Source: Myxococcales bacterium
GTDB lineage: Bacteria; Myxococcota_A; Polyangia; Polyangiales; Houyiibacteriaceae
Length of the DNA: 64,000 nucleotides
Reading direction: 5' to 3'
Assembly (NCBI GenBank): GCA_029861865.1
Contig: JAOTYL010000004.1
Location: forward strand, 62,001-126,000
In this document: positions 17,281 to 26,465 of the stretch, piece after piece
Position numbering within the stretch: position 1 is the first letter of the stretch
Layout of the letters: each line of letters begins with the position of its first letter
Notes under the pieces: model-generated
Seen by the model: only the letters and a program-made list of their open reading frames with translations
What the model was told of the DNA's origin: nothing
Database searches by the model: none
Position numbers and translations under genes: made by a program

Positions 17281-19251
17281 GTGATTCCGCCCCTAAGGGT
17301 TGGCGTGCTAGCGGGCAAGGCAGAAATCTCATTGGTTTCGAGCAGGAGGCGCATTCGAGTCCTCATCGCCTCGGGTAATCCGGAACGGATCATGCTGGTC
17401 CGAGAAAGCCTCCACGCATGGCCCGAAACAGTGGTCTGCCGGGTAGCGGTCAACGTCGAAGACACCGTCATCCACATCGATAGCCACGCGCCCCACATCA
17501 TTTGCTGGGATACCGCGCTTGGGCCTGAGCCTCCGGCCGCCGCACGCGGCGTCTGCGTGCTGCTGCTTGGCGAGGAGGCCTGTCAGCTACCGACCGAGCC
17601 GTCCCACGACATGGCGCTACCGACTGCCTACCTCGTCGGGCTTCAACGCTCGATCAACCGCGAGTACGAGCTCCGACGAGTGCTCGTGCAGCTTCGCGAC
17701 GCACATGGCTCCGAGACGCAAAGCCGATTGCTCTTGGCACGCGCCACGGACGGGATCGTCGTCATCGATGCCTCCGGGGCCGTGGTCTTTGCGAACCCCG
17801 CGGCGCGCGGTTTGCTCGGCGTCGAAAGCGCCGCCGCCTTCCATCAGATCTTCGAAGCGAAGGTGCCTGAAAACGGTAAGCCGGCCGTCTACGAGGTGGA
17901 GCTCGCCAACGGTGCTACCTCTTCGGTGACCGGCACCGCGATTGCATCCATGTGGGATGGCCAGGAGGCGACGATCGTCCAACTACAGCCGACGCTCAAC
18001 CCGAGTGTGCCGCCTCCCCTCGGCCCTCGGGTGCCCGAGGATCGCCTGCGTGCGATCGGACGACTGGCCGCAGGTCTTGCTCACGAGGTAAATAATCCGC
18101 TGACCTTCGTTCTCGCCAACCTCGAAAGCCTTCGCGAATCCCACCAGGTCATTCGGCGGTTCGTGCGCAAGCTCCGGGTCGACTTGGCCCACGATGGGGA
18201 GATCAGCCCGAAGGCGTTCGAACAACTGACCGAAGAGGTCAACCTCGAGGAAGTCATCGACGACGCTACTGAAATGTTGACCGACTGCAACAAGGGCATG
18301 CATCGCATTCAAGACATTGCCCGTAGTTTGGGAACCTTCTCGAGGGCAGACGACGACCAGGCCGAGCTGATCGACCTGGCGCGTGTCGTCGATGACGCCT
18401 GCGCGATGGTGTTCAACCAGATTCGCTACCGTGCACGGCTCGTGAAGCGATTCGAACCGATTCCCATGGTCGCCGCCTATCCCGGCCGAATCGCCCAGGC
18501 CCTGGTCAACATGCTCACCAATGCAGTAGAGGCGATCGACGGCGGCGCTTATGAAAAGCATCGGATCGTGGTCTCCACGCGTCTCGAAGACGACCACGTG
18601 ATCATCGGTGTCAGCGACACCGGCACCGGGATCGACGAGGGAGATGAGGCACGTATCTTCACACCCGGATTCACGACCAAGGCGCAAAACGGCGGAATGG
18701 GCCTCGGACTCTCCCTCTGCAAGCGGGTTGCCGAGGAACACGGCGGGCGGGTAGAGGCTCATCGCTTACTCGACCAAGGTATGCGCTTCGAGCTGATCAT
18801 TCCGGCTGAGACCGGACTTCAGCCCATCGAACGAAAGCGCGAGAGCCGGCCGATCTCCGAGGCGCCAGCCACCCGTTCGCGGATCCTGATCATCGACGAC
18901 GATGCCATGGTGCTCTCGGCGCTTCGGCGCCGTCTTCGGAGGCGATACGACACCGTGACGGTTCTCGGAGGGGTCGAAGCCCTGGCGCGTCTTGCGGAAG
19001 ACTCGGAGTTCGACGCCGTCATCTGCGACCTCATGATGCCCGAGGTCGACGGAAAGTCCTTCTACGACACCATTCAGCAGAGGCACCCCGAGTTGGTCGA
19101 CCGCGTCGTGTTCATGAGCGGCGGCGCCTTCACGCCTCGACTTCGGAAGTTCGCCGCCTCCGTGTCAAACCCCGTGATGGAAAAGCCGGTGACGCGAGAG
19201 CACCTCGAATACATGCTTGCCTCGATTCAGGAAGAAGCGAAGGAAGACTGA
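17281..19251 (+). CDS. Hybrid histidine kinase: receiver-like, PAS, HisKA-HATPase, C-terminal receiver
   Basis: Soluble 656-residue sensor kinase with no membrane segment. Residues about 23-115 look like a degenerate receiver, 145-215 like a PAS domain (GIVVIDASGAVVFANPAARG). HisKA follows with LAAGLAHEVNNPLTF (phospho-acceptor His about 268), then the ATPase with LVNMLTNAVEAID, VSDTGTGID and GGMGLGLSLC. A receiver closes the protein (about 535-650, Asp in VICDLMMPEVDG). Start GTG 17281 is the longest choice; later GTG codons are possible. A sister kinase at 21472 shares the kinase-receiver half including the receiver segment FMxGGAFTP, so the two are paralogues. It converges on an NtrC-type regulator gene 6 nt away. 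Confidence 0.9.
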   Translation: MIPPLRVGVLAGKAEISLVSSRRRIRVLIASGNPERIMLVRESLHAWPETVVCRVAVNVEDTVIHIDSHAPHIICWDTALGPEPPAAARGVCVLLLGEEACQLPTEPSHDMALPTAYLVGLQRSINREYELRRVLVQLRDAHGSETQSRLLLARATDGIVVIDASGAVVFANPAARGLLGVESAAAFHQIFEAKVPENGKPAVYEVELANGATSSVTGTAIASMWDGQEATIVQLQPTLNPSVPPPLGPRVPEDRLRAIGRLAAGLAHEVNNPLTFVLANLESLRESHQVIRRFVRKLRVDLAHDGEISPKAFEQLTEEVNLEEVIDDATEMLTDCNKGMHRIQDIARSLGTFSRADDDQAELIDLARVVDDACAMVFNQIRYRARLVKRFEPIPMVAAYPGRIAQALVNMLTNAVEAIDGGAYEKHRIVVSTRLEDDHVIIGVSDTGTGIDEGDEARIFTPGFTTKAQNGGMGLGLSLCKRVAEEHGGRVEAHRLLDQGMRFELIIPAETGLQPIERKRESRPISEAPATRSRILIIDDDAMVLSALRRRLRRRYDTVTVLGGVEALARLAEDSEFDAVICDLMMPEVDGKSFYDTIQQRHPELVDRVVFMSGGAFTPRLRKFAASVSNPVMEKPVTREHLEYMLASIQEEAKED

Positions 19252-19257
19252 CCGCAC

Positions 19258-20652
19258 TTACCCGTCGCGTAGCCCGAGCTCCTTCATCTTGTTCTGAAGG
19301 CTCTTTCGCGAGATTTTCAGCAGCCGAGCGGTGTGGGTGACGTTGCCGCCTGTGCGCTCGAGAGCCCGAGAGATGAACTCGCGCTCGAGCTTGAGCGTCG
19401 CCTCTCGGACCGCTTCCTTGAGGCCGGTCTCGCCTGGTGTGACGTCGAGTCCCGTCCCCAAAGACGTCGTGGCATCGCCGTCCGCCTCACGCACTTCTTG
19501 GGTCAGGTACTGTGCGCCTACCTCGCCGTCCTCGGCGAAGATCATGCAACGCTCCACGACGTTTTCGAGCTCCCTGATGTTTCCCGGCCAATCGTAGCGA
19601 AGAAGACTTCGGAGCGCGCCGTCGTCAAAGCCGGTCACCGACCGATCGAGCTTCCGATTGAACTGCTGTACGAAATGATCGAGGAGCAGCGGTATGTCGC
19701 TCGGCCTCTCGCGGAGGGGAGGCAAGTGCACATGGACGACGTTGAGTCGATAGTAGAGGTCTTCTCGGAAGCTCCCTTCGGCGATCTGCTCCTTCAAGTC
19801 TCGGTTGGTTGCCGCGATGAGGCGAGAATCGACGGTGATCGTCTTGATGCCACCGACGCGCTCGAACTCCTGCTCCTGGATCGCTCGGAGAAGCTTCACC
19901 TGCATGCTGACCGGGATCTCCGCGATCTCGTCGAGGAAAAGCGTGCCGCCGTTGGCGAGCTCGAAGCGCCCGGGCTTGCTCGTGACCGCCCCCGTGAATG
20001 CACCCTTCTCATAACCAAAAAGCTCGCTTTCCAATAGATCGGGCGGGATTGCTGCACAGTTGACGCTGACGAAAGGCTTGTCTTTTCGCGCGCTGTTCTC
20101 GTGCAGCGCGCGCGCGATCAGCTCCTTGCCCGTGCCGCTTTCACCGGTGATCAGGACGGTGCTTGGCGTGTCCGCCACCTTCTCGATGACGTCGTAAACC
20201 TCCCTCATCGGCGGCGATTGGCCGATGATGCGATACCGCCCACGCTCGTTGGGGTCGCCACTCACGTGTGCCTGCGAGAGCTCTCGAGTGCGCGCGGCCT
20301 TGTGAACGACGTTTCGAAATTCCGTTTGGTCGAAGGGCTTCGTGACGTAGTCGAACGCACCGAGCTTCAGGGCCTCGACCGCCGTATCCACCGTGCCGTG
20401 AGCTGTGATCATGATCACGGGTAACCGCGGGAACCGTGAGCTGACCGTCTCGAGCACACGCATGCCATCGAGCTTCGGCATTCGCAAGTCGGTGATCAGA
20501 ACGTCGATATGGTGTTCGTCGAGCGCACGAAGCACCGATTCGCCGTCCGCGACGGTATGGACCTCATATCCGTCGTGCTGAAGCTGCGCCTTCAGCACTC
20601 GGCGCAGGTTGTCCTCGTCGTCTGCGACCAGGACTTGCTTCGTTTCGGTCAC
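19258..20652 (-). CDS. NtrC-family sigma54-dependent response regulator
   Basis: 464-residue activator with a receiver (residues 6-120; Asp in VLITDLRMPKLDG, about 54), AAA+ domain (about 142-380) carrying Walker A TGESGTGKE, GAFTGA (about 219) and GTLFLDEIAE, and a C-terminal Fis-type helix-turn-helix (GNVTHTARLLKISRKSLQNK, about 436-455). All residues required for ATP-driven sigma54 remodelling seem present. It is transcribed towards the hybrid kinase at 17281, and the next hybrid kinase begins 820 nt upstream on the other strand, so either could be its phosphodonor. Confidence 0.93.
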   Translation of the reverse strand: MTETKQVLVADDEDNLRRVLKAQLQHDGYEVHTVADGESVLRALDEHHIDVLITDLRMPKLDGMRVLETVSSRFPRLPVIMITAHGTVDTAVEALKLGAFDYVTKPFDQTEFRNVVHKAARTRELSQAHVSGDPNERGRYRIIGQSPPMREVYDVIEKVADTPSTVLITGESGTGKELIARALHENSARKDKPFVSVNCAAIPPDLLESELFGYEKGAFTGAVTSKPGRFELANGGTLFLDEIAEIPVSMQVKLLRAIQEQEFERVGGIKTITVDSRLIAATNRDLKEQIAEGSFREDLYYRLNVVHVHLPPLRERPSDIPLLLDHFVQQFNRKLDRSVTGFDDGALRSLLRYDWPGNIRELENVVERCMIFAEDGEVGAQYLTQEVREADGDATTSLGTGLDVTPGETGLKEAVREATLKLEREFISRALERTGGNVTHTARLLKISRKSLQNKMKELGLRDG

Positions 20653-20688
20653 GGGCGGAGTGTAGCTCCGCCCGTGCCGCTGTACAGA

Positions 20689-21345
20689 CTAGCTCGCGGC
20701 AAGCCGTTGCTTGGCGGCCCGAATGACCGTTGCTCGGTTCTTGCCCGCCTGCTCGTAATCGAGCAATGCCGTGGCCTGCGGCTGGGATAGCCGCTGAATA
20801 CGTCCCACGACATCCTTCGCGGTCAGCCGGTCGTAGTCGCGAATCGGGGCGCCCGAGCCTTTGCGCTTCGTCGGCCTTCTCTTCGTCGGAATCGTGGTCC
20901 GGGAGGCCGGCTTCCTTGCCCCGGTCGCCTGCCGGAGTCGTTGATCGACGACACCCTGCGCGCCGTCCAGCAGATCGTGGGTCGCACGGAGGACGCTCGT
21001 CTCGAGAGCGGCCGGTCGAAGTGCTTGCTTTGCCGAGCTCGCACGATCTTGGACGCCGCTGACCTGGTCCTTCAGGGCTTGGAGGTACGCATCTCGGGTC
21101 CTGATTACCAGGTTGCGCCAGTTGAGGGCCTCCTTGTGGAACGCACGCTGCAGGGTGCCAGCAGAGCGCCCGGTGGTGCGGACCAGCTTTTGGGTCGCAG
21201 AGCTGATCTCAGCGCCGAAAGCAACGGTTGCCGCACGGGCTTCGGAGACGAACGCACCCCCGGAGTGCTGGGTTTGTTCTATGAAGAGCAGGCTCTGCCG
21301 CTTGAGGCGTCTGCCGCTCAGCACGAGTTGATCGGTGTGAGACAT
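20689..21345 (-). CDS. Phasin-like helical protein with C-terminal DUF8129-type domain
   Basis: 218 residues, no signal peptide or membrane helix. The first 130 residues are helical and alanine/glutamine-rich, resembling phasins or granule-associated proteins. A basic linker (RKPASRTTIPTKRRPTKRKG, about 143-162) follows. The C-terminus (PIRDYDRLTAKDVVGRIQRL, about 166-185, then SQPQATALLDYEQAGKNR) resembles the short domain at the end of some actinobacterial lipid-droplet-associated proteins (DUF8129). I infer binding to a storage granule or membrane surface through the N-terminus and to nucleic acid through the lysine-rich linker; neither is proven. It lies 36 nt upstream of the NtrC-type regulator on the same strand. 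Confidence 0.6.
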   Translation of the reverse strand: MSHTDQLVLSGRRLKRQSLLFIEQTQHSGGAFVSEARAATVAFGAEISSATQKLVRTTGRSAGTLQRAFHKEALNWRNLVIRTRDAYLQALKDQVSGVQDRASSAKQALRPAALETSVLRATHDLLDGAQGVVDQRLRQATGARKPASRTTIPTKRRPTKRKGSGAPIRDYDRLTAKDVVGRIQRLSQPQATALLDYEQAGKNRATVIRAAKQRLAAS

Positions 21346-21471
21346 GATTTCCTTTCCCCTTCGGATGACGCGCTGCGTTATCCGCCGATTACCTTAGCCA
21401 CGAACCGGCCGGAGTCAAACCGGACGCGAAACCATGAACCTTTGGGCGAGTTGCATTAGACTTTAGGGCTA

Positions 21472-23022
21472 GTGAGTGGGAACTTCCGAACGCTGGTCGT
21501 CGAAGACTCGAGCTCCATGAGGAAGCTCCTGTGCGAGCAGTTGCGTGAGCGAAATTACGATGTGGTCGCGGTGAGGACTGCCGAAGAAGGCTTGGCCGCC
21601 CACCAAGCCATCCCGTTCGAGCTCATGCTGGTCGATTGGACCCTCCCCGGGATGTCGGGGTTGGACCTCTGTCGCGCCGTCCGGGCGCGCGAGGGCGGCG
21701 AGGACGTCGTGATCCTCGTCATCACGGGCCGCAATCGAGCCGAGGACCTCAACACCGCGCTAGACGCGGGAGCCTCGGACTACCTCTCCAAGCCGATCGA
21801 CTCGGAAATCCTCGGCACCCGTCTGCTGATCGCCGAGCGGGCAATCCGCGAAAGCGCTCGACGTGCCCTCGAACGCAAGGACATGCAGTCACGTTTGGTG
21901 TTCGCCGACCGGATGGCCTCGGTTGGCACTTTGGCGGCGGGCGTCGCCCACGAGCTCAACAACCCGCTCATGTACGTCCTGTCGAACCTCCATTTGACCC
22001 GGGAGGAGCTCGAAGCCCCGAGCGACGGGGCCTGGCTCGACCGAGCCAAACAGCAGCTCGACGAGGCCATTCACGGGGCGGTCCGCATGCAGAACGTTGT
22101 CCGAGATCTCAAGACGTTCTCGCGCGTCGATGACGAGCAACGCGGCAACGTCGACGTTAGAGGAGTGCTCGAGTCGTCGATCAACATGTGCTGGAATCAG
22201 ATCCGCCACCGCGCGACCCTGAAGCGCGACTTCGAGCCAACGCCACTGGTCGAGGTCAACGAGTCGCGTCTCGGCCAGGTGTTCCTGAACCTGCTGATCA
22301 ACGCTTCCCAAGCTATGCCGGAACGGTCCGTCAAGACCAACGTGATCGTGGTGCGCACGTATACCAACTTGGATGGATGGGCGGTCGTCGAGGTAATCGA
22401 CAACGGCACTGGGATCGCACCGGAGACCCGAGGACACATTTTCGATCCATTCTTCACCACCAAAGGAGTTGCGGAGGGCACCGGGCTCGGTCTTTCGATC
22501 TGTCGCAACATCATTCAAAGCGCAGGCGGTTCGATCGACGCCGACAGTGAGGTCGATCGTGGAACCACATTTAGGGTCAAGCTTCCGCCGTCGAAGCGCT
22601 CCTACATACCACTCGTGCCTCAAGCCCCGCCCATGGTACACGCCGGGGCCCGTGCCAGGGTCGTCGTCGTCGATGATGAGCCGCTCGTGGGACGATCGAT
22701 CCGGCGTGCGCTTCGCCACCACGACGTCCAGGTGTTTTCGAGCGGCAAGGAAGCGATCGACGCCCTTTGCTCTGCCGAGCCTTGCGATGTCGTCTTTTGC
22801 GACCTGATGATGCCAGAAGTGAGTGGCATGGAGGTCTTTGGAAAGGTTGCCGATTGCCGACCCGACATCGCTTCACGTTTCGTTTTCATGACTGGCGGCG
22901 CTTTCACCCCGCAGGCGCGAGAGTTCTTGAAGCAGACACACCTGGTCTGTCTCGAGAAACCCTTCGAGCTTCATCAAATACGCGACCTGGTCAGAGAGCG
23001 CGCGGAGCCCGCCGTCGGCTGA
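21472..23022 (+). CDS. Receiver-kinase-receiver hybrid histidine kinase
   Basis: Soluble 516-residue protein with a complete N-terminal receiver (residues 6-120; Asp in LMLVDWTLPGMSG, about 55), then HisKA with LAAGVAHELNNPLMYV (His about 160), an ATPase domain (LNLLINASQAMP, IDNGTGIAP, GTGLGLSIC), and a C-terminal receiver (about 395-510; Asp in VVFCDLMMPEVSG, about 443). The input receiver suggests it relays phosphate from another kinase rather than sensing directly. Start GTG 21472 (MSGNFRTLVVEDS). Its kinase and final receiver are closely similar to those of the kinase at 17281. The last 49 nt overlap the end of the convergent cyclase gene. Confidence 0.92.
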   Translation: MSGNFRTLVVEDSSSMRKLLCEQLRERNYDVVAVRTAEEGLAAHQAIPFELMLVDWTLPGMSGLDLCRAVRAREGGEDVVILVITGRNRAEDLNTALDAGASDYLSKPIDSEILGTRLLIAERAIRESARRALERKDMQSRLVFADRMASVGTLAAGVAHELNNPLMYVLSNLHLTREELEAPSDGAWLDRAKQQLDEAIHGAVRMQNVVRDLKTFSRVDDEQRGNVDVRGVLESSINMCWNQIRHRATLKRDFEPTPLVEVNESRLGQVFLNLLINASQAMPERSVKTNVIVVRTYTNLDGWAVVEVIDNGTGIAPETRGHIFDPFFTTKGVAEGTGLGLSICRNIIQSAGGSIDADSEVDRGTTFRVKLPPSKRSYIPLVPQAPPMVHAGARARVVVVDDEPLVGRSIRRALRHHDVQVFSSGKEAIDALCSAEPCDVVFCDLMMPEVSGMEVFGKVADCRPDIASRFVFMTGGAFTPQAREFLKQTHLVCLEKPFELHQIRDLVRERAEPAVG

Positions 23023-24458
23023 GACGCTACAACACAGTTGCGTCCAAGATCTTTGGCCTCGTAGAGGGCGTTGTCTGCACGTGCCAAGAGATCGGCGCCG
23101 GTCTCATCCGGCTCAAGCGAAGCCACACCGACGCTCACCGTGAGCGCACCCCCTGGCTGACCCTCGCCGCCTGGGAACTCGGTGGTCTCCACGATCGAAC
23201 GAAGCTTCTCGCCAACTTTGGCCGCGACGCCAACATCGGTGCGCGGTAACAAGACGACGAACTCCTCGCCGCCGATGCGCGCGATCGTGTCGATGCGCCG
23301 CAGGTTTCGCGTCATCAGGCCAGCGAGCTTTCGAAGCGCGGCATCGCCGGTCGGGTGACCATGTCGGTCGTTGAGCGCTTTGAAGTAGTCGACATCGATC
23401 GCAAGAACGCTCACGGCCTCGCCAAAACGCTGGGCGCGGTGCAGTTCGTCTTCGAGGCGAATGCGCAGCAGTCTTCGGTTCCCGAGCCCGGTGAGGTCAT
23501 CGTGCTGTGACCCCCGCCGGAGCTCATCGAAGAGCTGGGTGTGGCGAATTGCGAGACCCAATTGGTCTGAAATCGCGGCCAGAAGACCGGTTTCGACCTC
23601 GGAAAACGCGGTCTTTTCGGATCGTGTGGCAGCGAGAACACCCGTGGTTGCGCCGTGATGAACGACCGGCAGGATCGCCATCGATCCGCGCTGCTCGATC
23701 GGTTCCCACAACGAGCTCTCCGGGAGCGTTTCCAACTCGTCGACTACGACCGCCTCGCCTGTCTTCGCGACCCTTCCGAGAGGTTGTTCGTCGAAGAGCA
23801 CGATCCGTTCGAGGAGCTCGCCTGGCTTCTCAAAGCCATACGCCGCTCGCAGCGTGAGCCGCTCTGTCTTTGCATCGACGAGAAACAACATGCACTCCCG
23901 GAGCTTCAACGCTTCGCCGAGCCGAGCGGTGATCTCGGCCAGGACGGAATCGAGCTCTCGCTCGGAGGCGCTCGCGCGAACAATGTCGAAGAGAAGCGCA
24001 CGCTCGCGAAGGCGTTGCTCGAGCTCGGCGGTTTTTTCGCCGAGGTCTCTCTCGAGAGTGAGCTCGTCACGCGTGGTCCGCAGCTCTTGGCCCTGCTCGA
24101 TCATGCGAACCTCGAGCGAGGTGAGGTTTGCCAGGAGCGCATTGATAGCGCGCCCGATCTCGCCGATTTCGTCGCCGCCCAAATCCGGCAGTCGTTGTAA
24201 GCTTCGCTCCCGCGCGTATGCATCCAAAGCCCGAACGACTCGTGTGATGCGACGACTGACCGCGAACTCCACGTAGAAGCGAGTCAGCAAGCCGGCGGTA
24301 AGCGTTGCACCTGCGGTAATCCAAACGAACACTGGAAGGCGCACGTCGATGCCCGCTGAACGCAAAGCGAACCAGCCAGCACCGGACAAGATCACCGACA
24401 GCGCCGATGCTTGAAAGCCGGCACGGCGGGCGAGTCTTCGGCGGGAGGCCCCGGGCAT
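22974..24458 (-). CDS. HAMP-GAF-GGDEF diguanylate cyclase
   Basis: 494-residue membrane protein with two hydrophobic segments (about residues 18-62), a HAMP-like linker (about 62-115), a coiled coil (about 115-152), a GAF domain (about 155-305) and a C-terminal GGDEF domain (about 320-480). The active site reads ARIGGEEF near residue 396 with RRID five residues before it, so cyclase activity and product inhibition are both predicted. The final 16 codons or so are antisense to the end of the kinase gene at 21472. Upstream, on the same strand, lies tRNA-Met. Together with the cyclase at 5884 and the GGDEF-EAL protein at 15432 it makes three c-di-GMP enzymes in 19 kb. Confidence 0.9.
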   Translation of the reverse strand: MPGASRRRLARRAGFQASALSVILSGAGWFALRSAGIDVRLPVFVWITAGATLTAGLLTRFYVEFAVSRRITRVVRALDAYARERSLQRLPDLGGDEIGEIGRAINALLANLTSLEVRMIEQGQELRTTRDELTLERDLGEKTAELEQRLRERALLFDIVRASASERELDSVLAEITARLGEALKLRECMLFLVDAKTERLTLRAAYGFEKPGELLERIVLFDEQPLGRVAKTGEAVVVDELETLPESSLWEPIEQRGSMAILPVVHHGATTGVLAATRSEKTAFSEVETGLLAAISDQLGLAIRHTQLFDELRRGSQHDDLTGLGNRRLLRIRLEDELHRAQRFGEAVSVLAIDVDYFKALNDRHGHPTGDAALRKLAGLMTRNLRRIDTIARIGGEEFVVLLPRTDVGVAAKVGEKLRSIVETTEFPGGEGQPGGALTVSVGVASLEPDETGADLLARADNALYEAKDLGRNCVVASQPTAGSARSLTRSRI

Positions 24459-24541
24459 CTATTCACGCTACGCAGTACACTCGTTCAGTCAAGCGTCTTA
24501 CAAGCGCGTGGGGAGACGACCCACCCCTCGAGCCCTGGGTC

Positions 24542-24618
24542 TGGTGGCGATGGGTGGACTCGAACCACCGACCTAGCGCGTATGAAACGCCCGCTCTAAC
24601 CACCTGAGCTACATCGCC
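24542..24618 (-). tRNA. tRNA-Met (CAT), elongator type
   Basis: A 77-nt cloverleaf with encoded CCA. Reading the minus strand, the acceptor GGCGATG pairs with CATCGCC, the D arm is GCTC/GAGC, and the anticodon stem GGCGT/GCGCT (G-T pairs at both ends) encloses loop TTCATAC with anticodon CAT. The T arm is GGTGG-TTCGAGT-CCACC. The loop and variable region resemble elongator tRNA-Met; a lysidine-modified tRNA-Ile with the same anticodon is the main alternative. Confidence 0.92.
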
Positions 24619-24724
24619 AAAGCGGCGCGAGTATAGGCGTGGGCGAGTGCCGTGCAATGTGGACCAGTGTGGCGGAAAGTACGCGCTTGGCAGGGAAGCT
24701 TGCTTGGTTTATGCGAGCACGGTG

Positions 24725-25873
24725 ATGAAGCGAACAATTGTTGCGTTCCACGCCGCCGCCGCGTTCGGCCTGCTGATGACGTCGAGCGCGCTGGCCCAGT
24801 CCGGCTGGGGGCAGCCACTTGAACCCAAGGCGCCACCGGCTCCGGTGTCCGAGCCCACGCCAGCGCCGACCCGAGAGCCCGCCCCGAAGCCCACGGAGCC
24901 GACACGCACCGAGCCGAATCCAGATTGGGCCGACGCGCCACCAACCGAGTATGAGCAGCAGTCTGCTGAAAATCCGGATTGGGTCGAGGAGGACGAAGCA
25001 CCGCCCGTCGGTTCCCAGCGCGACAATGCGTCGGGAAGCTATGACATTCGCTACGCCAACCGGAGCCTCACGATGCCCCGTGGCATGATGCGGGGCACTT
25101 TCGATGTGGTCATCGGCCGCAGAGAGGAGGTCCAAGGCATGTTCGAACCATTTGGGCCCACCGGGACCATCTCCACCCTAAATCTCGGTGCTGCGCTCAC
25201 GATTGCGAACGACTTCGAGGTCGGCTTCTCCCGCTACCGCATGGGCAGCTATCCCCCGGTCAGCCTCTTCCCGGACTATGGGTTTGGTGGCGCGGGGCTC
25301 ATCTCGATGATCGTCGCGCCCGACGTGAAGTTCGGCGACATGCCGTTCTACGCACGCTTCCAACCGCTCAACAACGGCGTTTCCCAGATCGCTCTCGATG
25401 CGGTGGTTCGAATTCCGACCCGCACCGAGGTTGGCTTTCTGATGGGGGTCCCGATGCGCTTCGTCGCCAGCGAGCACTACGCGTTCGACACGGGGATCGA
25501 TTTCAGCGTCGACAACAACCCGAATGGGCCGTCGGTTTGGTCGTTGACCATTCCGTTTGGTTTCGTCGCGAATGTGACCGATCAGGCTTTCGTGAAGCTC
25601 GACTCGGGTATGCACTTCTTCGACTTGAGCCAGGTCATTGGCACCGCGACTTCGGGGCTGATCGACGGACCTTTTTACTTTTTCCCGTTGGGCGTTGGCG
25701 GTGGTTACACGGTCGAAGCCGGAAGCACGATGATCGATGTCTTTGCGAGCTTCAGGTTTCCTACGCTTTACGGGTTCACCAGCTCGGCCTCGGAGGTCAA
25801 TGCCGAAACCTGGGCGGTGACGATCGGTTTCAACATATACTCTCCCATCCTCTTCAAGGGCAGCGCGCTCTGA
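24725..25873 (+). CDS. Secreted/outer-membrane protein with proline-rich N-terminus
   Basis: 382-residue protein with a clear signal peptide (MKRTIVAFHAAAAFGLLMTSSALA, cleavage after ALA near residue 24). A proline- and glutamate-rich linker (about 30-105) follows, then a domain of alternating hydrophobic strands rich in aromatic residues ending FNIYSPILFKGSAL, consistent with an outer-membrane beta barrel. I do not recognise a named family. Start ATG 24725 was chosen for the signal peptide; the frame is open a further 26 codons upstream. The stop codon overlaps the next ATG (TGATG), so it is coupled to the carbonic-anhydrase-like gene although a functional link is unclear. Confidence 0.7.
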   Translation: MKRTIVAFHAAAAFGLLMTSSALAQSGWGQPLEPKAPPAPVSEPTPAPTREPAPKPTEPTRTEPNPDWADAPPTEYEQQSAENPDWVEEDEAPPVGSQRDNASGSYDIRYANRSLTMPRGMMRGTFDVVIGRREEVQGMFEPFGPTGTISTLNLGAALTIANDFEVGFSRYRMGSYPPVSLFPDYGFGGAGLISMIVAPDVKFGDMPFYARFQPLNNGVSQIALDAVVRIPTRTEVGFLMGVPMRFVASEHYAFDTGIDFSVDNNPNGPSVWSLTIPFGFVANVTDQAFVKLDSGMHFFDLSQVIGTATSGLIDGPFYFFPLGVGGGYTVEAGSTMIDVFASFRFPTLYGFTSSASEVNAETWAVTIGFNIYSPILFKGSAL

Positions 25874-26403
25874 TGATCTACGAGCTCGACCAAAGGCGAG
25901 TGCGCATCGAGGGCGAGGTCTTCGTGGCGGATTCCGCCGACATCATCGGCTCTGTCGTGCTCAAGAACAGGTCGAGCGTATGGTTTCACGCTGTCGTGCG
26001 CGGCGACTCGGACGAGATCATCATCGGCCAAGAGAGCAACGTGCAGGACGGTGCCCTGCTGCACACCGATCCCGGCATTCCGCTGAGCTTGGGTCGCGGT
26101 GTGACGGTAGGGCACCACGCGGTTGTGCACGGTTGCCAGGTTGGGGACTACAGCTTGATCGGCATCAACGCGGTCATCCTGAACAACGCCACAATCGGCA
26201 AGTACTGTACGATCGGCGCGAATGCGCTGGTGACCCAGGGCCAAGAAATCCCCGACTACTCGGTGGTCTTGGGCTCGCCCGGCAAGATCGTCCGGCAGCT
26301 CGAACCGAGCAAGCGCGAGGGGCTCGAAAAAAGCGCCGCGGGCTACGTCGAGCGCGCACGCCGCTACCTGAAGTCACTCCACCCCGACATCCGCTTCTCA
26401 TAA
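25873..26403 (+). CDS. Gamma-carbonic anhydrase-like hexapeptide-repeat protein (YrdA/CaiE family)
   Basis: 176 residues forming a left-handed beta helix: repeats such as VFVADSADIIGSVVL, SNVQDGALLHTD and VTVGHHAVVHGCQVGD are visible, with a C-terminal helix (YVERARRYLKSL). The histidines in LHTD (about 64) and GHHAVVHGC (about 81-89) correspond to the zinc ligands of gamma-class carbonic anhydrases, so metal binding is likely; enzyme activity is not assured in this subfamily. Its start overlaps the preceding stop. The gene ends right at a hexamer repeat array that fills the space to the convergent exonuclease gene. Confidence 0.87.
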   Translation: MIYELDQRRVRIEGEVFVADSADIIGSVVLKNRSSVWFHAVVRGDSDEIIIGQESNVQDGALLHTDPGIPLSLGRGVTVGHHAVVHGCQVGDYSLIGINAVILNNATIGKYCTIGANALVTQGQEIPDYSVVLGSPGKIVRQLEPSKREGLEKSAAGYVERARRYLKSLHPDIRFS

Positions 26404-26463
26404 CAGTGTCAGTGTCAGTGCCAGCGCCAGTGCCAGTGTCAGCGCCAGTGTCAGCGACAGTGT
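26404..26463. repeat. Degenerate hexamer array CAGYGY (10 units)
   Basis: Ten consecutive hexamers: CAGTGT, CAGTGT, CAGTGC, CAGCGC, CAGTGC, CAGTGT, CAGCGC, CAGTGT, CAGCGA, CAGTGT. The array fills the whole 62-nt gap between two convergent stop codons (26403 and 26466). The complement, RCRCTG, recurs at 31360-31437 and in shorter pieces at 31.28, 38.51, 38.72 and 38.94 kb. Confidence 0.9.
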
Positions 26464-26465
26464 CG

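Noticed and set aside
26404-26463. Hexamer array considered as a CRISPR
   Set aside because: There are no 25-40 nt repeats with unique spacers and no cas genes; the units are contiguous hexamers.
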